Shown here piece by piece: positions 42,457 to 51,064 of a stretch of 64,000 nucleotides of DNA. A model generated the notes under the pieces. It did not search any database, had not been told where the DNA came from, and saw only the letters and a program-made list of their open reading frames with translations. The first letter of the stretch is position 1. Each line of letters begins with the position of its first letter. The position numbers and the translations under genes were made by a program. The stretch is from Metarhizium brunneum (taxonomy: Eukaryota; Ascomycota; Sordariomycetes; Hypocreales; Clavicipitaceae). Location: positions 2,976,001-3,040,000 of the forward strand of contig NC_089424.1 of the NCBI RefSeq assembly GCF_013426205.1, given 5' to 3'.

Positions 42457-43060
42457 ATGAATTAAGTAAATTGCTCCAAGCTAGGCCCTTATCACAATCA
42501 TTCAGCACTGAAACTGATACTATGCGCAATAAACATTTTGCTACTACCAGAGTTAATTTTCTGGTCTTAGCTGCTATTAATAAACTAATACCCTATTCCC
42601 CTAGATAAAATACTCTAGCTAAGATTTATTTTTAGGCTATTAAAATCTAAGTCTGGCATAAATAACTCCACGTAGAATAGTTAATTAATCGCCTTTTTAA
42701 GCTAAGCTATCTGGCTCTTAGTTACTGTCTTAAATAACTGGTTAGTTGCTAGTACGTCTAAGTTTTGTAGAATACTTTATATTAGGTTCTTTACTTAGTA
42801 TACTTTACCTAAAAGGCGTAGGTAATTATAGTAAAAGTCTAGTAAGAACCTATTTTTAGTACTTTTTACACCCTTTTTAACCTTATTAAAAATATTGTAT
42901 AATACCTTAGCCTTCTCTTTATAAGTACTAAATATAAGCTAGATTATAATTTTTAATAGCTTATCTAAGAGGAGGCCTAGGAGCTAATCACGGGCCAGGT
43001 TTAAAGTGCTTTATATAAGAGGGAGGTTATAATTTACTTCTCTAAACTTATTTAGAAGAC
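42457..43060. repeat. A+T-rich, TpA-rich tract, probably RIP-mutated transposon remnant
   Basis: Almost no G/C-rich words; dominated by taa, tta, ctag and agcta words with stops in every frame. This is the look of repeat-induced point mutation (C-to-T in CpA). It directly follows LTR-like copy B, so it may be the ruined inside of the same element. Confidence 0.6.
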
Positions 43061-44646
43061 CGCTGAGGTGTTGGATCGCCTTGTATGGGGCCAGCTATTG
43101 GGAGACGCACGTCCTATTCACGATTCTTTGCGGCGTTATGAAGAGTCAATACCTAGTGGAAATCGGCGTGGGTGTTGAGGGAGCGCTCTGCCGCAGCGAT
43201 GAGGCATGGGCATGACATGCCAACGAAGGATAGCTTTCAGGGGTGCAGGACAGCAAAGCGTCAAGCCCATGCCGAATGCTGGCAGGAAATACGACACCAG
43301 TCTTACGTTACGGCGCAGTCGGCACACCGGATGACAGCTTCATGGCCCCTGCGGATGTTGTCTGGTGGCTTCAGGCGCAGTGTCACTGCATGCCTGGTGC
43401 AGCTTCTTCATTGGCCAGTGTGCATGTGTGGTGAGGAGTCAGTCAACTGGACTCAAATGTCAAGCAATGTTCGAATGGCTATATGTACATGTATGTACCC
43501 CCTTGCCACGGTCAGCGGGACAACCCGGCGCTACCCGCGTCAATCAGGGCAGTCGGCCCCCGGCATCTGGAGCAGGACGGGGCGAGGCCGGCTCCATTTT
43601 TAACTTCGCAAGTCTGCACATCTTCAAGAGGATCTGCCTCCTCACCGAACTCTATGCGGTACAACGTGCGCAAAAAGACGGAAGCTGGTTGAGACGCGTC
43701 ACGACTCGTCGGTCCCATCTATACGTGCGCCCGTTTTTGTCGACGAAAGGCCTCAGATATCTGTGGCAGAGCTGCGGCCAGGGCCTTATTTAAATAAAGC
43801 AGGATATTATTATTAATTCTCCTTAGGCCTAACCAGCTAGATCACTTATTGTAAATACTACCAGACCTAACCTCCCACCTCTTATATATGACCAGGTAAA
43901 TGGCCGCACCTCGTTTTGATCTGGCTGCCAAACCTGGCTTGTTAATAAATCTTATTACAGATCGCCAATAGATTTACTCTGTACCTTGCTCTCCTTTCCT
44001 TTATAGCGTCAGAAGGGGTTATACACCGCCAGTCAATCAAGTTTACGCCCCCTATAACGGCCCAATAAGATGTGTGACGGAGTTGGCGGGTTAACAAAGA
44101 GCACCAGAAAAGGAGTCTAAGCCGGCCAAGCAATGCCGTCAATGGAAATCGCGTCGGGAGTGAGGCGCTGGATGCTGTGCTTGAATTCTGCCGTGCTATA
44201 ACCCATAGCTGCCGACTATTTATCCACGTAAACTTGCATGATGCCGCATTTAAATCCTTAACTAAAGCTGACAGCTGGCAATCACACCGGAATAATTGGT
44301 GTGTTGCATGAGCAGGGAGGCGTGCCACAGCCGCTGGCCAAAAGATGGCTGGGCTTATGCCTTCAGCGCCCTCAAGCTGACCTCGGCCCAGCCGGAAGCC
44401 TTTCTGTCTGTTGCACCTCCTCGCCCAGCCCTTCTCGCTTCTTCGCCAGTCTGGTGGTCTATTCTCTCCTTGATTTTTATAATCTATGAGCTAACCAGCT
44501 GTAATAGCTGCCTAGAGCAGGGCCTGGGGCTTAGGATATATCTATAAGCCTGGCTTAAGTTTAATCTAATTCAACTCAGCGCAGAACAAGAACGATTCCT
44601 GTTGCCATCTCAAGCATTCTCTTTTAAAAAAAAAACAGCCGCCATC

Positions 44647-45042
44647 ATGACCAAAGCCACCTCGTCTAGTTGGCAGTACAAGCCCATGGAGAAGCCCTCG
44701 AGCGCAACGTGGCAAGGCGACATCTCGGCCAGGGACTTGGCTAAGCTTGTTGACGGCGTGATACCGAGGGCAATGGAAGACAAGTGGTTCATCTACGCCG
44801 ACGCTGCCGATGGCCAGGGCAGAGTCGCCATTCACTTTTGCCGCAGCTGGACGGGCGCCGAAGTGGTGCTTCTCAACATTGTGGTTTCTCTTGACGCTGC
44901 TGGTTCTGTTGACATGGACGCCCCCGCAAGGGTGTCGGGGGTTACTTGGGAGAGTCGTGGCCAAGACGAGACAGAGGCCAAGCTGTTGGTGCGAGATCTT
45001 TGCAGTGACCTCCTGGGCTGCGACTTTGCACGGCAGCTGTGA
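44647..45042 (+). CDS. Small RSWTG-motif protein, function unknown
   Basis: Intronless, 131 residues, ATG preceded by an A-rich leader (aaaaaaaaaacagccgccatcATG). There is no signal peptide, so it is probably cytosolic. Core features are ISARDLAKLVDGVIPRAME, then DKWFIYADA near residue 50, VAIHFCRSWTGAEVVLLNI near 65, and a C-terminal helix EAKLLVRDLCSDLLG. The EDKWFIY plus RSWTG pattern resembles small uncharacterised proteins I recall mainly from bacteria, some said to occur next to ADP-ribose-related domains; this is memory, not a search. It is convergent with the secreted ADP-ribosyltransferase gene across a perfect hairpin. Origin by transfer from bacteria is possible; no intron is present to argue against it. 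Confidence 0.72.
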   Translation: MTKATSSSWQYKPMEKPSSATWQGDISARDLAKLVDGVIPRAMEDKWFIYADAADGQGRVAIHFCRSWTGAEVVLLNIVVSLDAAGSVDMDAPARVSGVTWESRGQDETEAKLLVRDLCSDLLGCDFARQL

Positions 45043-45342
45043 GGGCGCCGTTACCGGCCGGGGAATGAGGCACCTTGTGCAACGTTGCAACGAGGAGGCC
45101 ATTGATGGGTGGATGATTGTTCCGCCCGCCGTCGTGTGGGAGGTTTTTGCTTTGGCTGTATCCCTGAGGGTATAATTAAGGATGGACTACGGAGTAAACA
45201 ACAAGTTATCAGAGTCCTGGAGTGATGTGAAGATGAAGGAGAAAGAGATTTAGTATGGTGGATGGGGAGAAAAATTGTCCGGTAGTATGAAGCGTAGGTT
45301 TAAAGGAAAACCCGACGGAACTGACGACTTTGAATGTTTGGA

Positions 45343-45451
45343 GCTTCGTTCTTCTGTTCTTCTGATTGACATGATGCCATCCCATGATGTGTTGCCAAAA
45401 GCAGCATAGCACGGGGGCATCATGTCAATCAGAAGAACAGAAGAACGAAGC
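45343..45451. repeat. Perfect 36-bp inverted repeat with 37-nt loop
   Basis: Left arm 45343-45378 (starts gcttcgttcttctgttct) is the exact reverse complement of right arm 45416-45451, all 36 positions, around a 37-nt loop. Transcribed from either strand it would fold into a long, fully paired stem. It lies between two convergent genes. Confidence 0.93.
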
Positions 45452-45485
45452 ACGCAGCACGCAGCACGCAGCACGCAGCACGCAG
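45451..45485 (+). repeat. Heptamer tandem repeat, five copies
   Basis: Five perfect tandem copies of cacgcag immediately follow, and share a base with, the right arm of the inverted repeat. Confidence 0.9.
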
Positions 45486-45637
45486 CACTTAGGGCACCTA
45501 GATTTATCATGTTTACAAGGTAGAGTCGTACGAAAGTAGATGCTTGTTGCGATACTGCTGCCGGCCCTGACAGAAGACGTGTCCTACGACCCGCCCATCA
45601 ACAAGGAGGTGCTACATGAGCCCGAAAATGTGATCCG

Positions 45638-46750
45638 TCACAAGAGAAGAAAAGCAAGGATGATGTCAACCAACGTTTCTCCCTCCAACAGCTCGGCCAG
45701 TTCAATGGCGTCAATCGCCGCCGCGTCCGCCACCGCCTCAGCCATCTCTGCAGCCTCGGCCGCCTGGGCCGCTTCGTCGGCCTCGATCATCTCGCCGGCC
45801 TCGCTGGCCTTGGTGAAGCTGACATCTAGCTTGTACTGCGCCGGGTCTGCAGACTGCAACTGTCCCGTCAAGTCCCTGGCGCCCAGCGGATCTGCCAGAG
45901 TAAATTCTTGTTCTACTTGGGGAAGGACGTCGTCAGGACAGATGCCAACCCCTTGAGACGTGGTGACCACGGGGGACGCGCACACCCTCTCGGTGTAGTC
46001 TTTCCATGCCTTGGAGACCGGCTTGGCCTTGTACTGGCTCCATGGCTCCTCGTCCCATGCCGGGCTGTCTTTCCTGAACCCGGCAAGCTCAGGTCTGGCG
46101 CCCGCGCCCTTGCGCCCATAGTATTTGTGCAAATCCCAGTCCGGATTTTCGTGAAATCGGTGCACGAATTGTGACATGTCTTTGAGCGGCCCGGAAGCAG
46201 CATCTTCAAGTATCGCCATCTCGTGCGGTAAGAACTCGGCAAGGTCGTACCAACCCTCGACCTGGTCCCAACCGATGGGTTTCGATGCTGCCTGTTCCAC
46301 CTGCTCCGGGTAGCGCCCGTACTTCCCGAGACTGGCTTTCACGTCAATGAATTTCTCGTCGGCTTGGATTTCATAAATGTATCCGCGATTTGCGGGATCA
46401 TCAAAATCGCTAGCAAAAAGTCTCGCTACTTTCGGATCCGTACTTGACGAGACATATTTAGTAAAACTGCGGGTACCACCATACGGATGTTGGTATAGGC
46501 TACATGCATCTTCAGCCTGTTGCTTGGTGAGATGTTCTATTTCGTTTGGTGGGCTGAACCCTCGATGAATGTTTCTAACGTTGTCTGGGCTCCTAGTGTC
46601 TCCTCGCCAGACTATCAGGGGCTCGTCGGATTGTAGTGCGTACAGATGCGGGCCTTGGTGCTCGACTTTGTGCAAAATGGAATTGCCGGTGCCGGAGCAA
46701 AGAGAGATGAATACGGCCCAGAGGGCCAGTGGAAGCCAATTATTCTTCAT
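45638..46750 (-). CDS. Secreted ADP-ribosyltransferase, heat-labile enterotoxin A-chain-like
   Basis: Predicted secreted mono-ADP-ribosyltransferase of the enterotoxin alpha-chain family, often expanded in entomopathogenic Hypocreales. It is intronless with 370 residues from ATG 46750, and a hydrophobic signal sequence follows (LPLALWAVFISLCSG). NAD-site features in order are VWRGDTRSP with the Arg near residue 48, the aromatic GTRSFTKYVSSSTDP with the STS-type motif near 98-102, and LPHEMAILEDA near 177. The last keeps one catalytic-type Glu where family members usually show E-X-E or Q-X-E. A helical and loop region follows, then an unusual Ala/Glu-rich segment (AAQAAEAAEMAEAVADAAA) and a hydrophobic C-terminus. 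An upstream in-frame ATG (46804) would bury the signal peptide and lies too close to the TATA box. Target unknown; activity not shown. Confidence 0.86.
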   Translation of the reverse strand: MKNNWLPLALWAVFISLCSGTGNSILHKVEHQGPHLYALQSDEPLIVWRGDTRSPDNVRNIHRGFSPPNEIEHLTKQQAEDACSLYQHPYGGTRSFTKYVSSSTDPKVARLFASDFDDPANRGYIYEIQADEKFIDVKASLGKYGRYPEQVEQAASKPIGWDQVEGWYDLAEFLPHEMAILEDAASGPLKDMSQFVHRFHENPDWDLHKYYGRKGAGARPELAGFRKDSPAWDEEPWSQYKAKPVSKAWKDYTERVCASPVVTTSQGVGICPDDVLPQVEQEFTLADPLGARDLTGQLQSADPAQYKLDVSFTKASEAGEMIEADEAAQAAEAAEMAEAVADAAAIDAIELAELLEGETLVDIILAFLLL

Positions 46751-47589
46751 GGCGGCACACAGTATTTGAAGGAAACATGTCGTAGCTACTCGGTAATCGA
46801 ACATGGAACGAGGGGGATTTGAATTTTTTATATACTTATTTCAACAACCAAGCTGCCATGACTGCCGAAACCAGTCCGGAAATGCCCCAATGTCTTTGTT
46901 ACTCTGCTCCGTACATGGTCAACGCTGAATCGACGACGCCAAAGTTCTCTCATGTACTGAGACGCGGCACTGCTCGGCCAGACCCCTCCCTCTTGTATCA
47001 AACTCTGCATGGCTGTCCTATGCTTGGCGCCGTGCTCATGCCGATGCATATATCATGGGGGCTGAAAGTGCTTCCGACTCAGCTGAATACATACAGCTGA
47101 CTCGGGCGACTATCAGAAGCCGTTTTCGGTGGAACATGCATAAGAGTCGTACATCCGGATACTCCGCAAGTCAAGGTATATTAAATCGGCAGCTGGCGAA
47201 TGCTGAGCTGGCGGAGTGCGCTCTGTTTCCCCACAAGCGTATATGTATACTAGGATCAACGTATATTGACGATTTGTAGCCACCCTCTGGCTTACAGCAG
47301 CGCCGATTACCACCTTGGCCATGATAAGGACACTTTGATAACCCTGCTATACGAAAGCATGACGTATATTGTGTCCCTCGCTACCTTCGGCTACGTACCG
47401 GACAAGGCGCGCCAAAGTGCTCCGTTCCCAGCTGTCTCACCGACCAATTACCTACATATAACTTCCCAGGCCCCCAAACTATAAATCGATACATGACTAG
47501 AGCCCCGTAGCTTGCTGACGACCTAAAGACAGTCTATACTGAAAGACTGGACGACAGTGCTCAACCAACAGATGTACTTTTAAGCAGCC
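46751..47589. other. Divergent intergenic region
   Basis: Between the ADP-ribosyltransferase gene and the Cys-rich secreted-protein gene; no further gene. A half-palindrome ctccgtac lies near 46908. Confidence 0.55.
46827..46834 (-). promoter_or_regulatory. TATA box of the ADP-ribosyltransferase gene
   Basis: TATATAAA on the minus strand, 77 bp before the chosen ATG at 46750. Spacing supports transcription starting downstream of the alternative ATG at 46804. Confidence 0.5.
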
Positions 47590-48559
47590 ATGAAGCTCCT
47601 GGGCTATTTTTTCTTCCTTGCCTTCGGACCTGTATCCCTCGGTTCCAGCACCATCAACTCCCGAGATCCTGGAGCAAACATCTGCGGCAGCCCCTTGGCA
47701 GTGAAGGCAAGTACTGATGGGCAGCGACTCTGACAACGAATTCGAGATCAAGGCGCTGATTCTCCGCATGACAGGGCACCAGTGATTTCAGCCATTACTC
47801 TGGTGTGTGTGGTGATCTTCCAGGACAAGATGAAAGGACGGTCCATGTCCCGAGATATGTCGGGCCAAGTAATGAGCAACATGTTCTCGCACCGAGTGAC
47901 GATGGCAGGGACAGCTGGCCGAGCCAAGCGTCAGCCGGTCCAAGGAAAGATTTGATCAATTGCAAGCGTCTGCTGCAGAAACCCTACATTGACTGTGGGA
48001 GTATGAAAAAGAGGGCATGTGGTCTTCTCACTTGGCTGTACGCTGTAAGTGCTTGACGCTGAGAGTAACATGGGCCCAGGGAAGAGCGGCTGACGACGTG
48101 GGATTTATCAGGGCTGTCAAAAGGTACAAATCATGGGTTTATCAAAGCAGACGGTCCACAGCCTAACATGAGATGCACAGGCTGCTCAGTGCCAGGGAAA
48201 ATCGGGCCTCGCGGCAAAACAGTGTTGCGATTATCGCAGAACACTGCCCTTTGGAGTGAGCTTGCACCAGACGTCGGGAGAACTGGACCTTGATACGGGC
48301 AGCTAACCCAGGTCCTTCATAGGGGGGCGCCTATTACGAAGGGTACATGAGGGCTTGTGCGCCGCAGTACAAATGGAGCCAATTTGATCGCCCAGTATTT
48401 AACCGCCTGAGCTGCCCGGCACTTGGAGATTTCGAGTGTGAGCAGTGGATGGATCGCGCCTGGTGCGATATGCGCGACTGGGAAAACGCCGTATGCTCTG
48501 GGGCCCCGGGCGCAATACAGCCATCTCCATTCAATGTTCAATGTTGTAGTAGGACTTGA
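47590..48559 (+). CDS. Secreted cysteine-rich protein with modular exons
   Basis: Hand-spliced from exons 47590..47706, 47775..48044, 48112..48123, 48181..48255 and 48323..48559; all junctions are phase 0 and give 236 residues. Exon 1 is a signal peptide (MKLLGYFFFLAFGPVSLGSS). There are 16 Cys, including NICGS, YSGVCGDLPG, LINCKRLL, YIDCGSMKKRACGLL, GCQKAAQCQ, AAKQCCDYRR, MRACAPQY and AWCDMRDW. The first intron has a GC donor (AAG|GCAAGT), an accepted minor class. Exon 3 is only 12 bp. Downstream at 48588 lies a second copy of the GC...CC module, so the true gene may be longer, ending at 48794. I recognise no family; a secreted effector or structural role is a guess. It is divergent from the enterotoxin-like gene. 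Confidence 0.68.
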
Positions 48560-48587
48560 CATGGCTAACAGCGTGGTTCTGCTTTAG

Positions 48588-48794
48588 GGCTGCCATCGAA
48601 ACGCGGCATGCCAAAACTCGGGTCAAGATCTTGCCAAATGCTGCATGGCACGCGGTACATTACCGGAAGTAAGCATGGCCCCTACAAGTCCAGTGTTCCA
48701 CGAGCCGAGAGGCGTGAAGTTGCTAATGGAAGAGTTGCTTCAAAGGGTCGCTTTGACGCGTTTTTCTTGTATCGCTACAATCAGTCGTGCATGA
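48588..48794 (+). other. Probable further exon of the Cys-rich protein gene
   Basis: Follows a good acceptor (ggttctgctttag). Its first 27 codons (GCHRNAACQ, LAKCCMARGTLPE) repeat the pattern of exons 3-4 (GCQK|AAQCQ, AAKQCCDYRRTLPFG). The frame then stays open through VFHEPRGVKLLMEELLQR to TGA at 48794. To include it the preceding exon would have to end at 48535 with a weak donor (GTTCAA), giving 297 residues. Confidence 0.5.
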
Positions 48795-49929
48795 CCCCTA
48801 TTGCATAATCCCGAGAACCATCTGCGACACGGCAGAGTGGTTTCCCAAGTCCATGGGGGTGTTGGAATCCTCGGAGAAAATGAGGCGCCGGTGGACGAGC
48901 ATTCCGTCTTTGGAGGACGGACAGCGTAAACCAATGAGACGGAGCGTGTCTATATTGTCCGCAGCACTAACAAGTGGTGTTGCAACACTATTCTAGCCCC
49001 AGGAGGGAGTTGGTAGACCAAGTGCTGCTATATGATTGACCACATGTATCCGGTGAGCGATATTTGCCATCAGTAATCGTATATTTAAGTGCTCCGTCCT
49101 TTGTATCTTTGTCTATTCCTCGTCCAGTGACCCCAAGCCGCGTAGGTCTCCCTGGCAAGTGAGGAAGAAACGAGTTGCATAATACTATCGAAATCCACAA
49201 ACACAATCCATGGCAGTACTCTAAAAATGTATGTTGGCTATACCGGAAGATAAAGTATAGATTATAGCTCCCACTTAAAGTTCAAACTCGACGCAGAGTA
49301 ATAGAACAATCTGATTATCAGACAATGCATATCCCTTTGGCTGTGGTAAGGTGCAGCGGATGTCACGAATTGGCGTTCTAGCCAATCAGAAACCTAATAT
49401 TTAAAGGTTTATCTCTACACTAAGAAATAATATAATAATAAAAGTCACTATAATTCTCTTAGCTATAGAAAGCTGGTCATCCCGGTTGGGAAACCAAGGG
49501 ACCTGATGATTGGCTAGTAAGAAGACCACTTTATAAATATCAAAGCCATCTCACTTGCATCTATTTTATAACATTATCAAGAAAGTGTTTGTATGGCTTT
49601 GGCAAGTCTCGCCTCGAAAGAGCTACATAAATAATTACCACTTAACGTTCAAGAGCGGCATCTTTGGATTTACAGTCTTCCGGACATTGTATACCAAGGC
49701 TGGAACGCAAGAAATACAAAATTACGCATACAATAATACAGACAACAAGCCAAGAAAAACCAATACAATCCGAGAACCGCACAAGCACAAATCTAGGTCA
49801 TAGGCATAGCCCAAAAAGAAAAAAAAGTCTAGAACCGAGCTAAACATTGAAGCCTCTTCAAATCTCGCCCCCCCCCAACAGCCCGTACCAATCTCAGAAA
49901 TAAAAATAATTCGCCAACAAAATAGCCGC
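48795..49929. other. Intergenic with a MITE-like inverted-repeat element
   Basis: Mostly A+T-rich with no supported gene; see the element at 49376-49518. Confidence 0.5.
49376..49518. repeat. Possible short inverted-repeat (MITE-like) element
   Basis: ctagccaatca near the left end and its complement tgattggctag near the right end bracket about 120 bp of A+T-rich sequence. The outer bases also look alike (ttctag / ctagtaa). The inverted match is only 11 bp, so this may be chance. Confidence 0.35.
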
Positions 49930-50387
49930 TCAATGGCACCGGCCGCCATGGCCCGCCACAGGCTGAGGCTTCTTCAAGGCCTCGAGAACCCGCGGCAAGC
50001 CCAGCAACACGCAAGTAAAGACGAGATGCAGCATATTATCCCTCGTCAACCCCCTGCGACGAAATCGATCCCCCAGGAGAACCAAGGTGATGGCCAGAAA
50101 AACAGGCTGCAGGCGATGAACCGCCGACACGGAGGCGGACCCGACGGTGAGTAGATCCAGCAGCGCCTAGACACCCCGTTCAACGTCAGCAATGCGTCCG
50201 GGGAGGGTGACTACGCCGTCTCCTTGCTTACCGGGAGCCAGCAGCACGAGCCGTGGAGAAGGGCTGATATGAAGGGCGCGAGGGAGTGATTTTGCAGCTG
50301 CGGCCAGCGTTTTGACGTTGTATCATGTGCATTCTTGGGCTCTGGCTTTGAGCTGTCGTGCGAAGTCTTGTCGCAGCACGACGACAT
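49930..50387 (-). CDS. Small two-TM protein with SCCWLP motif
   Basis: Exons 50387..50232 and 50166..49930 (65-bp intron, GTAAGC...TAG) give 130 residues. The N-terminal ~30 residues are hydrophilic with a Cys pair (MSSCCDKTSHD). FISALLHGSCCWLPALLDLL begins the first membrane segment with a Cys pair. A second hydrophobic stretch, VFLAITLVLLG, follows, then a basic loop RFRRRGLTRD and a third, HLVFTCVLLGLPRVLEAL. A Cys-Cys at the membrane face recalls small heavy-metal transport proteins such as bacterial MerT, but the similarity is only in layout and the assignment is not made. The first-exon frame is open upstream, so an earlier start cannot be excluded. Confidence 0.65.
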
Positions 50388-51064
50388 GGTGGGCGACACG
50401 GAGTGTTGAATCTTGACAAAGAAGGAGTAGATTGTGGTGTGCGGGATGAGGGAATGGAATATGACAGAGTTTCCTGCCGACACACGAGGCGAGATGTCGA
50501 GGGAGATGAGGATTGAACGTCTGGTCGCCACGTGTCTGGACAGGCTTGTGGATGCGCGCTTTGTGCGTGTTTTGCATTGACCTGGGCGGTCCTCAGTTGA
50601 ATGTTAGCGCCGTGTCTTTTAGCGCCTGGCACTTATGGAGACATCAATTCAATTGATCAATGACATCTGGAATTATGACTGATGTCTGGTGGTATCCAAT
50701 GTTGACTTGATTTGATGGCACCTGGGAAGCTGGAACCATTTGTCAAAGCTGCATGTGAGTCCCGCTGCGACCAGACATTTCGACCACTTTCAACTTCAGT
50801 GTGCGCCCATTGTGCCGGCTTCTACATGGCTGGCAAGCCTACATGTGAACGCCGTGCGATTTTATATTCAGGAGCGAAAATAGCTCTCACGGTCGTAGCG
50901 ACTTATTGACGTGAATCGTATGCGCACCATGGCGACGAACCGTAACATTGAAGCTATCCGCATCACAGAGCTCCCACTTTCCCACACCATCCCGACAGCA
51001 TCTTGCGATCCAACACTCGTCTTTCGCCTAGTAGCTCGCCAGTGAAGAATAGTCTAAAATGGCA
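50388..51064. other. Intergenic
   Basis: Promoter side of the two-TM gene and 3' side of the Zn2Cys6 regulator gene; no gene seen. Confidence 0.5.

Larger units (their letters stand above)
41598..44646. other. Repeat-rich, gene-free 3 kb with RIP-like A+T-rich core
   Basis: No supported gene. Contains repeat copy B at 42306-42456 followed by a strongly A+T-rich tract to about 43060. A stretch of normal composition at 43100-43780 has only unconvincing frames. Another A+T-rich patch lies at 43790-43990. Confidence 0.55.
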
